This document shows positions 45,243 to 56,021 of a stretch of DNA of 64,000 nucleotides, one piece after another (within the stretch, counting starts at the first letter, position 1; each line of letters starts with the position of its first letter). Position numbers and translations under genes: made by a program. Origin of the DNA: Sabellastarte sp. h YS-2021 (taxonomy: Eukaryota > Annelida > Polychaeta > Sabellida > Sabellidae); the NCBI GenBank assembly GCA_964017235.1, contig OZ024927.1, positions 46,381,293-46,445,292 on the forward strand. The letters are read 5' to 3'. The notes below the pieces were generated by a model, which was not told where the DNA came from, did not search any database, and was given only the letters and a program-made list of their open reading frames with translations.

Positions 45243-45381
45243 ACAGTGATGGGTTCATAATTACATACATGAAATAAATTAAACTCTTTGGGAAATACTT
45301 GGCGGCAATGTTTAACAATCTTGATAACTCCAAAGTCATAAACTAGTCTGTAACCAGTGACACAATGACATTTAGTATTGT
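45243..45381 (-). CDS. Host gene H1, 139-bp Cys-rich exon
   Basis: On the minus strand the acceptor tttacactcatctatttttcag opens two bases plus 45 codons and two bases, closed by CTGT|GTAAGA. The peptide NTKCHCVTGYRLVYDFGVIK then IVKHCRQVFPKEFNLFHVC has four Cys. Both other frames contain stops. Entry takes one base from 45,572-45,618 (G+AC = Asp). Exit supplies two bases to 41,689 (GT+C = Val). Strong splice borders and phase fit on both sides make this one of the safer exons. The family was not recognised. Confidence 0.65.
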
Positions 45382-45571
45382 CTGAAAAATAGATGAGTGT
45401 AAAATATCTGAAGGCTATATATAACTCCACAAATTATTGCTCAAAATTTTGCAGTACATGATTAATAATTTCACTCCCAGGCTCCAGGCAAAGTATGTAC
45501 AGTGATGCATTTCTGCAAATCAGGCATTACATAAAGCTGCAAAGGGATAATATTTTTAAAACTTGGTTTAC

Positions 45572-45618
45572 CAATATCACCAGGATAGTCATAGCCATCA
45601 TAATCATCATTAGGCCTA
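45572..45618 (-). CDS. Host gene H1, 47-bp acidic exon
   Basis: On the minus strand the acceptor atgatgtactatttttcacag opens one base plus 15 codons plus one base, closed by ATTG|GTAAAC. The peptide RPNDDYDGYDYPGDI is Asp/Tyr-rich. It takes two bases from the 53,777-53,859 exon (GC+T = Ala) and gives one to 45,243-45,381. It would be an acidic linker between two Cys-rich segments. Confidence 0.6.
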
Positions 45619-46330
45619 CTGTGAAAAATAGTACATCATAGGTTATATCATTACAGTCTGTTACACTGTGCAACAGTCGTGTAACATGAATAATGATGTT
45701 CCTGCCATGAAATCTGTGTAGTGGCTTTGAATTTAACAAGAGTGCACTTTACAGGTACTAGTTTACCAAAAAAAAATAAGGGGATTAACAAATGTGTACT
45801 GATTTCCCTGGCCATGGCAGGGAGATACCCCCCGAAAACCTAATCAACTCTTGATCTGCTCAGGTTAAACATAATTTGAAAATCTGGTGAAAATCCATAC
45901 ATGGGTTTAGGCTATGGAACACCCACAAACTTTATACCCGCTGCCACCACCACTGCTCGGATGGTGCAAGTGATGTTAAACACAAAAGTTTGAATCATCA
46001 TAGACATTTATTTCTCACTTTGTTAGCAAGGGCTTTCATCTACCCATAGGTTCCACTGCATTTACAATATTGACGTTTAAGTTAAAGTGGAGACAAAGGT
46101 TATGTGAAGCCAGACAGTGTGCTCAGGTCTGGAGCTGCAAGCTTCTGTAAAAACAGCTGTCTTTGGATTGGTTGCTTTGAGTATAGAGTAGTCACTAATT
46201 CGGTTAAATCTGTAGGTTCTCCCTGTTCCAGTACTAACAAAAATAACTAAACTCCATCTGAATAAATATTCTTAAATTGCCTTGTTTTATGAGGAAAGTA
46301 CAGTATTACATGATATTAGACCTTAGACTG
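45619..46330. other. Presumed intron; nothing recognised
   Basis: No repeat copy, element end or further exon was recognised. Confidence 0.4.
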
Positions 46331-46449
46331 GATATCAATCAATCAATCAGTTGTCCACGTGCTTAATCTCCGTATCAACGGATTCTAAGGCACACCATCC
46401 AATTCATAAGGCATAAGTCATAAGATATTAGACATGTTCCGAGTCATTC

Positions 46450-48180
46450 CTAGAGAGGTCGTCCGGTGTTCGGTAGTAAGAAGCTATGGTGGGAATGATT
46501 TCTGAAAAGGTAGGTTTTGAGTCGGCTTTTGAAACTCGAGAGATTTGGAGCACTGCGTATATCATATGGAAGATCATTCCATAACTTAGGGGCATCATAT
46601 GAAAAACTATTGTTAAAATGGACCTTTGATTTATGGATGGAAGCACAGTAAGAGGGAACCTGAAGGAACAAATTTTTGGGATTGGAACGTCTTGTATTCA
46701 TGGCAGATTTGTACAAGGGGAGATATGGTGCAAAATACTTAGGCTGGCCAGTGGTGAGGTACTTATAAACCAAAACTAGAGTTTTGAAGATAATACGTTG
46801 TCTAATGGGTAGCCAATGAAGTGTCCTAAGGGTGGATGTAATGTGAGTGTACTTTGAAGCACCAGTGACAAACCGTGCAAGAGCATTTTGAACATATTGG
46901 AGCCTTGTAGCATTTCGGGATGACAAACTGCGAAAAAGAGAATTGCAATAATCCAAACGACTACTGACCAGAGCATTTGCAATCACCACTGATGTATCCA
47001 CAGAAAGAAACCTGATGCGATGAAGAATTTACGTGATTGGTGAAACAAAACTTTACATCAAACAGAACACCCAGATTGCGTACAACATCTGCGGGAGAGA
47101 GGCAATTACCCAGGATATTGACAGGAAATGAGTCACTGAGCCATTTGTGTCTGTCTTTGGCACCGAAGACTATGAATTCTGTTTGAGCTTGAGTTTGTTT
47201 TCAGACATCCAAACCTGAATATCATTCAAACATGATTTAAGACGGTCAAAAGACTTGAGACTATCATCAGGGGATAAGTGAATGAACAGCTGAGTGTCGT
47301 CCGCATAGAAAACAGAAGAGGACCTAAGACAGAACATTGAGGGACTCCAAACTTCAATTTGAACAAATTCGAAAGACTGGAACCAATCTTGACTGACTGA
47401 AAACGATCCTGGAGGTAGGATCTAAACCATTTTAGTGCCGATCCAGCAAAACCAAATCTAGACGACAAACAGGATAGGAGTGTGTCATGATCGATAGTGT
47501 CAAAAGCCGCGAACAGGTCGAGTAGCACTAGTGCTGTAGGCATGCCCTTGGACAGAGATAAGTGAATCTCATTTTTGATGCACAACAAGGCAGTTTCTGT
47601 TGAGTGCCCGAACTTATAGGCTGACTGAGATCTAATTTGGGCAGCCACAATTCGCTCAACCAATTTTGACAAGAAGCTAAGACCGGACACCGGTCGATAG
47701 CTCTTCAAGTCCTCTTTTGAAAGGTGGCCGGGTGTGACAATAGCCTGTTTGAAAGGATTAGGGAAAATGCCATTTTTGAGGGACAAGTTAACCAGTTTAG
47801 TCAATGAAGGGAGAAGAATGTCAATACCTTGTTTCACAATGTGAGTGGGGCATGGATCAAGGGAGCAAGTTTTTGAAGGAGATTCCTTGATAAACTTAAG
47901 GACTTCAGTATCAGTGACAACTTGAAAGGAACTGAAAGTCGGCGGCTCCTTGTCTGGGTGAAGAACCTGAGATCGGGTGTATTTAAAGGTGTCTCGAATC
48001 TTTTTAATTTTATCAATGAAAAACGAACCAAATCTGTTTGCTAAAGATTTTTCATCCTCAAAGGATGGGAGGACAGTAGAATTTGACCGACTCAATGTTC
48101 TATTTAGTGCATGCCATAACCTCTTACTATCACCGCAATTTTCACTAACTAGATCACGGTTCTATTTAGAATGTGGTTAC
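46450..48180 (-). pseudogene. L2-A reverse transcriptase and C-terminal domain, broken
   Basis: RT blocks run from 48,095 down: DEKSLANRFGSFFIDKIKKI, LKSYRPVSGLSFLSKLVERI, SAYKFGHSTETALLCIKNEI, LVLLDLFAAFDTIDHDTLLS (first catalytic Asp) and KFGVPQCSVLGPLLFS, where Gly-Ser is Cys-Ser. A frameshift follows, and the FYADDTQLFI catalytic motif is readable in another frame at 47,290-47,325. The C-terminal part (47,001 to 46,450) reads VSSRLDYCNSLFRSLSSRNA, LHWLPIRQRIIFKTLVLVYK and PKLWNDLPYDIRSAPNLSSF. The enzyme would copy the element's own RNA at a nicked target. Confidence 0.87.
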
Positions 48181-48295
48181 ATCTGTTTATCTGCCGTCGA
48201 AGATGGGAACGATTTTCAGAGGATTTATCTCTTCTCCAGGCGCATTCATACTGCCTTCTCATGCACTTGGCAGTTCTATACTCGTCAGTTATCCA

Positions 48296-49011
48296 GGGGC
48301 CGGTTTCATGAAAGGACTTAAGTCTAGTCTCAGGCTCAAATCTGAGACTTTGGGCTCAAATATTGTAAATATTTTGCTGAGTCTATGGACTCAGACTCAA
48401 AGCATTTCACAAACAGGCTCAACTTGAGATTTGGCTCAGTCATGGGCTCAATTTTGAGCCCACCAAGGAGGTGTCTCAAATTTTGAGTCCAAAGTTTGTC
48501 ATCCAATACTTGTGTATAAAGCAATATAATTTGCATGAAATCAATTTGTTGAATCTTGAAATATTATATTTATATTTTGCTTACTAATTACAACTACATA
48601 TTCAATATTCATAATAAGAAAAGTCAATGGAATTGACATGCTTTTTTGACCGTTGTCAAGTGACTAGTCTCAAGAGGGGACTCGAAGCTTGACTCAGTCT
48701 CAGTTGGGTCTCAAACAATTGGCTTGTTACCAATAATATTATATCAATTTTTTTTCATGTGTTATCAGTGTTAATGCAATTTAAATCGACAATGATGATG
48801 AAATAAATGCACTTGTATAAAAAACAAACCAAGGAAGCGTCTTAAATGAAATTTAAAAGTTGAGACTATGACTTGAGACCAGTCTCAGCTGAATCACCTT
48901 TTGTGATATCAATTTGAGCCAAAAACTCAGCCAAGACAAAAGTCTCAGATTTGAGACCCAGACTCAGCCCAAAACTGGTCTCAAACTGAGACTTTTCATG
49001 AAACCGGCCCC
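48296..49011. mobile_element. Harbinger-like 716-bp MITE inside L2-A
   Basis: The ends are GGGGCCGGTTTCATGAAAGG and its inverse TTTTCATGAAACCGGCCCC. Long subterminal arms carry CTCAAATCTGAGACT / AGTCTCAGATTTGAG. It splits the L2-A frame between KPAPSW and DEYRTAK. The uninterrupted L2 text reads across ATCC-AG-CTTGG, so the target duplication is short (1-3 bp, depending on where the first G is placed). No transposase. A deleted relative is at 18.97 kb. Confidence 0.78.
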
Positions 49012-49360
49012 AGCTTGGGGCTGGTTTGATGAGCTGTTTAGTCTTCACTGGTGCATGAATATCTAGAAGGCCAGACAAACCAGACATGTACTGTTCATGC
49101 AATAAATCTATATCATCAGATGGTGAGCTAACAAACGGAATAGTCAGGAGGTCACTTCTGAATTTATCAATATTCAATTTATGATACTGATGGAAGGTAA
49201 CAACTTTCTGAATTGGTGTATCCAAAGATGGAAAGTCAACCACACAAGAGATAATTTTGTGATCACTAATGAAGTCTGAACCTTTCACATCAGAAATTGC
49301 AGAGAACTCGGATGGAGCCATCAACAAATCTAAGGTAGGACCATGAAGGTGAGATACAAA
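49012..49360 (-). pseudogene. L2-A endonuclease C-terminal fragment
   Basis: Minus-strand text GPTLDLLMAPSEFSAISDVK, then SDFISDHKIISCVVDFP (the SDH motif of APE-type endonucleases) and YHKLNIDKFRSDLLTIPFVS, ends at KTKQLIKPAPSW where the MITE begins. The same blocks occur in L2-B. The endonuclease N-terminal catalytic part is missing. Confidence 0.8.
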
Positions 49361-49475
49361 GCAGAAAACTTTTTGCTGCCGCCCGCCCGACTGACTGCCC
49401 ATCCACCTGCCTTTCCAGACACCATGGATGAAACCAAAACCTGCAAGGCCCTTAAAGGTTGTGGGATGAAAAATG
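49361..49475 (-). mobile_element. R1e: terminal fragment of the pearl-like repeat
   Basis: The text CTTTTTGCTGCCGCCCGCCC, 'cagacaccatggatgaaacc' and AAGGCCCTTAAAGGTTGTGG matches the terminal ~110 bp of R1 (compare 44,490-44,577). It abuts the truncated L2-A. Confidence 0.65.
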
Positions 49476-49925
49476 TTACAAATGAACATTAAAATGTCTC
49501 AAAAATATTACTTTGGCATTGCTTAGCCATACTAAATTTAGCATGTTTTTAGGTTGCTCACCAATGAAAATATTATTATTATGTCTAAAATTGTAAGATA
49601 GTGGCCTACAAATTGTGCTCCCATTCAATTCTTGCTTTTAGGCATTGCATGCAGGGTAAGTCCTATAAAATCCCCAATTATTACTCATCACCAACTTTTT
49701 TATCAAAGGTTTGAAAGTAAATCTTTAATAAGCTTTCTGAAAAATATGGGTACAAAAAGCAAGTGTGATAGAATGTCGTTAAACATTTGATAATTTCAAA
49801 AAAACTTTTTAAAAAGATTGGTATGAATACCAGTTGCTATTAAATGATTATAAAATATTTTCAGAGCAATCATTTACAAAACATTGTCAACAAATGTTAT
49901 TTATGTTGTTTGGCAGGGAGCTTCT
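49476..49925. other. Spacer; nothing recognised
   Basis: AT-rich sequence with no recognised feature. Confidence 0.4.
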
Positions 49926-50810
49926 GATTCTGATTTATGCAAGTTAGATTCAGATTTCTATCTATTGCCCCTTATAGATCAAATATCCAATCTTTGTATA
50001 TTGAACTACGTTGGCAAAATTTACATGAAAGGCGGCAACAACACACATTAATAATGATGTATAAAATTTTAAACAACCATACTCCAGATTATTTGAGGTC
50101 TCCAATTCCTCCTCTGGTTGGAAATACAATGAAATATCAATAATTGCAAAATCAATCCAATATACTAGCGCCAATATTCAGAATAAAATGGCATCAAAAT
50201 TCATTCTTTCCTGTTGGAATAAAATTATGGAATGCATTAGATGATTCTTTTAAACATGTTAATACATTATCCTCATGTAAGGCCTTGTTGGTTTAAAGAA
50301 ATATTTCTATTGCTACTAAGCAGTTAAAGTTAGGAAAAAAGTTGTTTTGTATTTGTGATAGATATTGGACTGTGATACACTCAAAAATGCGATTGAGCTG
50401 TAATCCTCTTAAAGAATATCTTGCACATAATTTACATGTTATAGCAAATTCAACTTGTGACTGTGGCCTTTTGGTAGAAAACAATTCTCATTTTCTTTTA
50501 GAATGCAGACTATATACTCAACATAGGCAGTCAATGCTTAACAAGTTACAAGTTTTACCGACAATAACCACTAAATTTTCTTTCATATGGAGATTATAAC
50601 TTGACTTTTGAACAAAACAAGGTAGTTTTTGAAGCAGTACAAGAATTTTTAAAGGAATCAGGGTGGTTTTCATAGTTTTATATTAGCCACATGTCCACAC
50701 CTTCATCATCATTACCATCTATTCATATTCTTTTGTAAATAGTTCTTCCTGCGAGAAGGCTTATTATAATCTTTGTTGATTTTGCCTGATTGCTTCAATA
50801 AAATTTTGTT
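49926..50810 (+). mobile_element. 3' end of a second LINE type (RT C-terminal domain)
   Basis: Frames in 49,937-50,599 read IELRWQNLHERRQQHTLIMM, YKILNNHTPDYLRSPIPPL, FFPVGIKLWNALDDSF and CDCGLLVENNSHFLLECRLY. The last is a Cys/His motif (C-x-C ... H-x5-C) found at the C-terminus of many CR1- or Jockey-like ORF2 proteins. The 3' flank ends TGCTTCAATAAAATTTTGTT. It differs from L2-A and L2-B. It is 5'-truncated with two internal stops, so only a relic. Confidence 0.72.
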
Positions 50811-50917
50811 TATGAAAAATGTTATTTAATCATTTTATGTATACTGCTCATCACACATTTCATGATGAATGCCCAGCATAAGCTTCATTTCTTGAGCTAT
50901 TTTATAAATGTTTAAAA

Positions 50918-52262
50918 AAATAGCATCAGAGATGCCCGTACGCCACAGCCTGGGGAAATAGTTTTCAAAACCATGAGATATAGAAGTTTTGAAACAGTAC
51001 AAAGATCTGGATACTTTCAGAGCAGTGTCGGTTATAAAAAGCTCCAAATAGTGATTAAGTAGAGAAAAATATCTTCTAAGAGAAAGAAAATGTATTAAAA
51101 CAACACAATTCATTAGTAAGATGACAGCATTAATCAGTAAACTAAAAAAATTATGAAGCTGTAAAATTTACTAATTGGAGAACACCTGTCAATGGAAATA
51201 GCACAATTATGTAAAAGTGCATGTAACATTCAGTTGCAGCAATCCATATATCTTTGCAATAAGAGAAACATGTCTCCAATATGGTAGATGAACATACTCT
51301 GGCATAGCCAAAGTTAAAGGTCACACCATGATGCACACATACATTCCCAACCAAGGTCCCTACCAATTAAGTGTCAACCTTCTACACCTTACAGAATCAA
51401 AAAAAAAGAGAAATAGCCTGGACAAGATTTTAAAACTCATGGTCACTATGACTCAGGTCAAAGGTCAAATCAAGATTACACCATGATGTTGCATACCTAA
51501 AGCCCCTGAGTAATGTCCCTATCAAGTATCAACTTCCTACACTTTAAGGTTTAAGAGATATAGCCCGGACAAAATTTTAAACGTCAAGGTTAGTATAGCA
51601 AGACCAAAGGTCAAATAAAGGTCACACCAAGACGTTGCACACCTACAACCCTCAACCAATATCCCTACCAAGTATCAACTTCCTACACCTTACGGTTTCC
51701 AAGATATAGCCCAGACTAGATATTATAGGTCAAGGTCACTATGGCAAGGTCAAACTAAAACCCCAATGTCCCTACAAAAAAGTAACTTCCTACACGTTAC
51801 AGTGGCTGAGATATAGCCTGGACAAGATTTTCAAACTCAAGTCACTGCAGCAAGGTCAAAGGTCAAATCAAGGTCACACCATGACGTTGCACACCTACAA
51901 CCCCTAACCAATATCCTTACCAAGTATCAACTTCTTACACCTTACGGTTTCCAAGATATAACCCAGACAATATTTTATAACTCAAGGTCACTACAGCAAG
52001 GTCAAATCAAGGTCACACCATGACATTGCACACCTACACCTCCCTAACCAATGTTCCTACCCAGTATCAGTTTCCTACACCTTACGGATTCCGATACATA
52101 GCGCGGACAAGATTTTCAAAGTCACGATCACTACGGCAAGGTCAAAGGTCAAATCAATGTCGTACCATGATGTTGCCCACTGAACCCCCTAACCAGTTTC
52201 CCTACCAAGTATCAACTTCCTACACCTTACGGTTTCTAAGATACAGCCTGGACAAACTTTGT
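50918..52262 (-). mobile_element. R1d: pearl-like repeat with an expanded tandem core
   Basis: It begins with the GCATCAGAGATGC hairpin and GTACGCCACAGCC, like R1c. It continues through ATTATGAAGCTGTAAAATTT (51,150), then has about six to seven ~120-150-bp tandem units ('aaggtcactatggcaaggtc', 'cctacaccttacggtttcc'). It stops at GATACAGCCTGGACAAACTT without the far subterminal repeat. Core copy number therefore varies between R1 members. Confidence 0.75.
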
Positions 52263-53776
52263 GCACAATAAACAAAAATTTTTCACAATGCCCTCGCACC
52301 TAACGGCGCTTGTGCATTATTTGAATTTTTGCTGGGTATAAACAGCGAAACAAATGCCCTCACACTCAGTATTTATTCCTACATTTAATAAACATTTTCA
52401 GCAAAAACATTTGTACAGAGAATGTTTCCCAAACATTTTTTAACATTACAGTGTAAATGTTTAGTAACCCAAAAGATAAGGTTTAAAAATGTTTAAAACA
52501 TTTTAAATGTTTACTGGGATGTACTAAGTACATTTAGTAGAAGTTTGTATTGCCATAATGTTTCACTAAGATACATTTTAACCAATATAAAATGCAAATA
52601 GTAGCATTATAATACAGTTTTCAGATTTTTGTGGTAAATGGAAAGGTAATTTAGAATCATTCCCTAATACACTAGATTCTTTTTAGCAACCATGTTGAGA
52701 ATATGAATGCTTGTGGGATCTACAGCTGAATAACTATTAACAAGAAACCTTGGATAATTTTATTGGCCCATCCTGGCTATTTGACATGAAAATATAATAT
52801 CCAAGTTTAAAAGCATTTTAAACCTTGATATTTTATCATGTAAAAGGCCAGATTATTAACATTCTCTTCAGATTAAAATGAACTAGTTCGAATGCATAGT
52901 GTTTTTTTAGTTACTTTACATTTTTCAAAGCTATCTTAACTCTAGTACAATTAAATTCACGACTAAACGCTGTGTATTATGCAAATAGAAAGTCATAAAT
53001 CAGTGTTCACAAAAAGTTTTGACAACATAGGCTCCTTCCTCACTGCATATATGAAGTAAATATCATCCTTAGAAGATGGGAGATACAAACTTAATACGGA
53101 ACAATAAAAGTTAGCAGTAAATTAAAAATGATAAGGTTTAAAATGAAAATAATGACATGCTTCTTCAGTTTAAAACCGTGGTGGATGTTATCAGTCTTAA
53201 TAAGTCAAGGGCATGTGGAAGCAAAAATACAAAAAATAATTTAGAGAATTCAGGACATAAAAATGTGAATACAAACCTTGTGGATTAGGAATGGCCACCT
53301 CCCTTTTTTCAAAAAATATTTACAAAAGAGACAAGTTTTTACAAACAAAAGTGTTAAGGTAGTTTTAAAAAAACAGTTATAATTTCTCCACCAATAAATC
53401 AATAACTTTCTATTTAATGGACATACTAGAATAGTTTATGTGGGAATGTTTCGTAAGAAAAAAAATACAACTAGACCACAGGACACAAAACATTGTGGTT
53501 AAGGTGTAAACACCTGTTTGTATTTAGATAAGTTAACGGAGCTGAAAGTATTAAAGTAAACAGTCTCACATGTGAAATGTAACCACATTTTTTCACATAC
53601 ATCTACTTTTAATGTTATGTTACTTTAACAATGTTATTGCTTATGCAGATTTTTCCAGTAAGCAAATGATAAACTTTGGTCAGTTCCCAGTGTCCAAATT
53701 AGGCATTCCTTTGTGCAACTGATCTACATGCAATTGTATACTTGATGATATTGTATCAGGTAATGTGATAACTTAC
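52263..53776. other. Presumed intron; nothing recognised
   Basis: No exon or element copy recognised. At 52,290-52,385 the phrase 'aatgccctcgcac' recurs as 'aatgccctcacac', a small duplicated unit. Confidence 0.4.
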
Positions 53777-53859
53777 GCAGGTGAAAACAGACATGCTACA
53801 GACACAAATCCCCCACATCCAGGTCGTACACTGCAGCCAAACTTGTCAGCAGCCTGTAT
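53777..53859 (-). CDS. Host gene H1, 83-bp exon with Cys module
   Basis: On the minus strand the acceptor tttgaatgtttcag opens 27 codons plus two bases, closed by CTGC|GTAAGT, a full consensus donor. The peptide IQAADKFGCSVRPGCGGFVS then VACLFSP has three Cys spaced C-x5-C-x7-C. Only this frame is open. The KFGCSVRPGC block matches KVGCSLIPDC in the terminal exon at 13,868-13,969. Exit phase fits 45,572-45,618. It starts in phase 0, and the preceding candidate (54,513-54,575) fits if it uses the GGT|GTGTAT donor. Confidence 0.65.
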
Positions 53860-53984
53860 CTGAAACATTCAAATGTAACACATTTGTAGTATATCACAGG
53901 TTAACCTCCAAAACAACAAAAAAAAACATTGTTAGTACATTGACTTATACTCCTGTATAAAATGGATACATATCATCAAGTACC

Positions 53985-54290
53985 TTGTCCAAGAGTAACA
54001 GTTTTTGAATAACACTTGAGAGATTTTCTGTTGTTAAAAGTGTCCAATATCTTTCACTAATGGGCAGTTGTTCCACTGTGATCTTGGCAATATATAGAAC
54101 CCATTTTTACACATTCCCAAAGAAACCATCTACATTTTATTTCAACTAAAATGATCATAAAACCCCAAAATACACAAGTGAAATATAGGAATGAAAAGTA
54201 AGGATGTTAAACAACATCTTTAAAATGACAAATTAAGGAATAGGTGTAATTTAAATAGGTTAATAGCCTCGTATGTGTCCAATATTTGAA
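53985..54290. mobile_element. R5 repeat, second copy (inverted)
   Basis: The blocks 'aaaagtgtccaatatctttcact' (54,038) and 'ggtgtaatttaaataggttaatagcctcgta' (54,243) match the complement of 36,780-36,990. The palindromic end is only partly kept (TGTCCAATATTTGAAAAAAAT). Noncoding. Confidence 0.55.
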
Positions 54291-54512
54291 AAAAATGGAT
54301 TGTTGGCTGTTGTTTAACTGTCAGATTGTATTGCTAAATACAATATAAACCGTCCCTGATAAGATATACAAAGGTGTAATATATACTAAAGGTGGGTTGT
54401 TAGCCTCACTTTTCATCCTGTCCATATTACACAAGTCCTTTGCTGTATTTTATCATTTGGTGATAGTGTTTATTGTGGGGATGTGTATATGAGTATTTAG
54501 ACTTATATACAC

Positions 54513-54575
54513 ACCTTGCTGTACCAATTCACACTTTTGTATGTCTACTGCTTGGTATTGTAACTTGTCACATGT
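54513..54575 (-). CDS. Host gene H1, candidate upstream exon
   Basis: On the minus strand, after a pyrimidine-rich stretch and AAATTAAG, 21 codons read TCDKLQYQAVDIQKCELVQQ-G, with two Cys. Two donors are possible, CAAG|GTGTGT and AAGGT|GTGTAT; only the second keeps phase with 53,777-53,859. The acceptor has purines just before AG, so this exon is less certain than its neighbours. Confidence 0.42.
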
Positions 54576-54659
54576 CTTAATTTGGTCCAAGACAGAATAT
54601 AGAAAAAAAATCAATACATGTAACTGATCGCAATTGACAACCCTTGTCATACAAATAAG

Positions 54660-55105
54660 ATCAAGTTGATGGGAGCCATTTAAAAGTAACCAAAAATATA
54701 AATTACATGTCTTTGCATATTTTCAAATGTAAACTGAGTTTTATGCAAACTGGGGCAAGGATTTGAAGCAGAAAGTATACAATTCTCCTTTAAAGAGCAC
54801 TGTAAAAGGCTAGTTTATATAAAATTTTTGTGGGTAAAGTGTACCGATAGCTTGCGTTTTTGTCAATGCATATTTTAATGAAAAGAAAATCCACATTAAT
54901 GAAATAAAACAAGCTCAAGTAATTATTTTATGTTCCAGTTGTGCCAAGTTATGGTTTGTTTTATTTATTTATTTAAACATATTTGTTTTATTTAATATAT
55001 CTATTAAACTGTACCAAAACCCAAGCCATCTTTTGGACTTACAAATCCCCTTTAAAATTAAAAAGAAATACATTTGTAAAATGAGATTATCCATTCTATT
55101 TGTAA
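54660..55105. other. Presumed intron; possible dispersed repeat, not identified
   Basis: Two similar blocks, 'acaattctcctttaaag' (54,779) and 'acaaatcccctttaaaa' (55,044), lie in the same orientation and may bound an old repeat. No coding feature was recognised. Confidence 0.35.
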
Positions 55106-55690
55106 CTGGATGCATATTATACTTAATCTCCCCTTAACGAAAGTGGACTCTTAAGGCATAACAGCACCAAGACAGGCAACTAATTTCAGTATCCAGAGAC
55201 AAAAACGAAGTCAAGCACCACAAAGAACACCAGGGAATGATTAAGACTAAGGTGGGGTATGCCTTGGTGTACAGGTAGGTTTTTATGCTGCTTTTTGATT
55301 TGAAAGAGGCTAGGGAGGGGGACGCATGAATCACATCAAGGAATCTCATCAAAAGCAAAACAGTAACCAAGCTGTTTGACAGACTTTTGAGGGGCCACGA
55401 TGGCAGAGTGGTAACACTCTCACCTCCCACCTCTGAGGCCGTGGTTCAATTCCCGGCACGGCCTCAAGTGGGAAAGCTGGTAGTTGCTTGCCGTTGGTCG
55501 GCAGTTTACAGTACAGAACCCTAACGAACTGTATGTACTGGTTTCCTCTGCCCCTCCAACTACCTGTCGTGATATGACCTGTACAGTGTTGAAAGCGACG
55601 TAAAACCCAAAATAAATAAATAAAGACAGACTTTTGAGTAGAAGGGTTGAACTTTGGAACAACAGGAAATTCCCACCACTCAATGTATAT
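55106..55690 (-). mobile_element. L2-C: 3' fragment of an L2-type LINE, split by a SINE
   Basis: On the minus strand the region reads the L2 ORF2 end (ASFKSKSSIKTYLYTKAYP, compare KLKTYLYAKAYP in L2-B) and a 3' tail with GTCCACTTTCGTTAAGGGGA then GATTAAG. The SINE at 55,391-55,624 interrupts it. Frame is not kept. Only the last ~350 bp of the element remain. Confidence 0.72.
55391..55624 (+). mobile_element. tRNA-derived SINE with intact target duplication
   Basis: The 234-bp element is flanked by a perfect 14-bp duplication GACAGACTTTTGAG (55,377-55,390 and 55,625-55,638). Its head has an A-box (TGGCAGAGTGGTAACACTCT) and a B-box (GGTTCAATTCCCGGC) for RNA polymerase III. A tRNA-unrelated body follows, with a tail GCGACGTAAAACCC then (AAAT)n. 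The perfect duplication marks it as one of the youngest insertions in the window. It sits in the 3' fragment of L2-C. Confidence 0.9.
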
Positions 55691-55975
55691 TATAAGTAAA
55701 TAAAACCATGTGAATTGAAACCAATTTATTGATTCAAAAATTTAACACCTTTTGCAAAATGATCAACCTAGACAATCTTTGCAATGTTTCCTTGGTGTGC
55801 ATACCATATGTGGCTTTCACTAAATTAGTTTTATGGTCTTTTTTTATTTCAATACACAATCAAAGTTGTTTCACCATCTATATCTGATTCACCGGTTTTC
55901 TTTTATGAAAAAATATAATTGCTGATAAAGCTTGAAAAGTTTGAATATAATCTGACTGCCACAAATCTGACTTAC
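55691..55975. other. Presumed intron; nothing recognised
   Basis: AT-rich spacer between L2-C and the next exon candidate. Confidence 0.4.
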
Positions 55976-56021
55976 CATGGATAATGATAATCAATAAAAT
56001 ATGGATCTGTGACAGAAAGCA
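55976..56021 (-). CDS. Host gene H1 or other, candidate 46-bp exon
   Basis: On the minus strand a T-rich acceptor (ctaattttttttaaag) opens two bases plus 14 codons plus two bases, closed by CATG|GTAAGT, a full consensus donor. The peptide is LSVTDPYFIDYHYP. Its exit phase does not fit 54,513-54,575 directly, so another exon would be needed between them, or it belongs to a different transcript. Confidence 0.4.

Larger units (their letters stand above)
46331..49360 (-). mobile_element. L2-A: 5'-truncated L2/CR1-type LINE
   Basis: On the minus strand it runs from the end of the endonuclease domain (about 49,350) through RT to a 3' tail with GGAGATTAAGC and a (TGAT)n run (46,335-46,375). A 716-bp MITE (48,296-49,011) interrupts it. 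It is closely related to L2-B in sequence and order. The 5' part is lost where an R1 fragment abuts. Frame breaks make it inactive. Confidence 0.86.

Noticed and set aside
55391..55470. A functional tRNA gene
   Set aside because: A and B boxes are present, but a cloverleaf is not convincing. The sequence continues into a SINE body with a poly-(AAAT) tail and target duplication.
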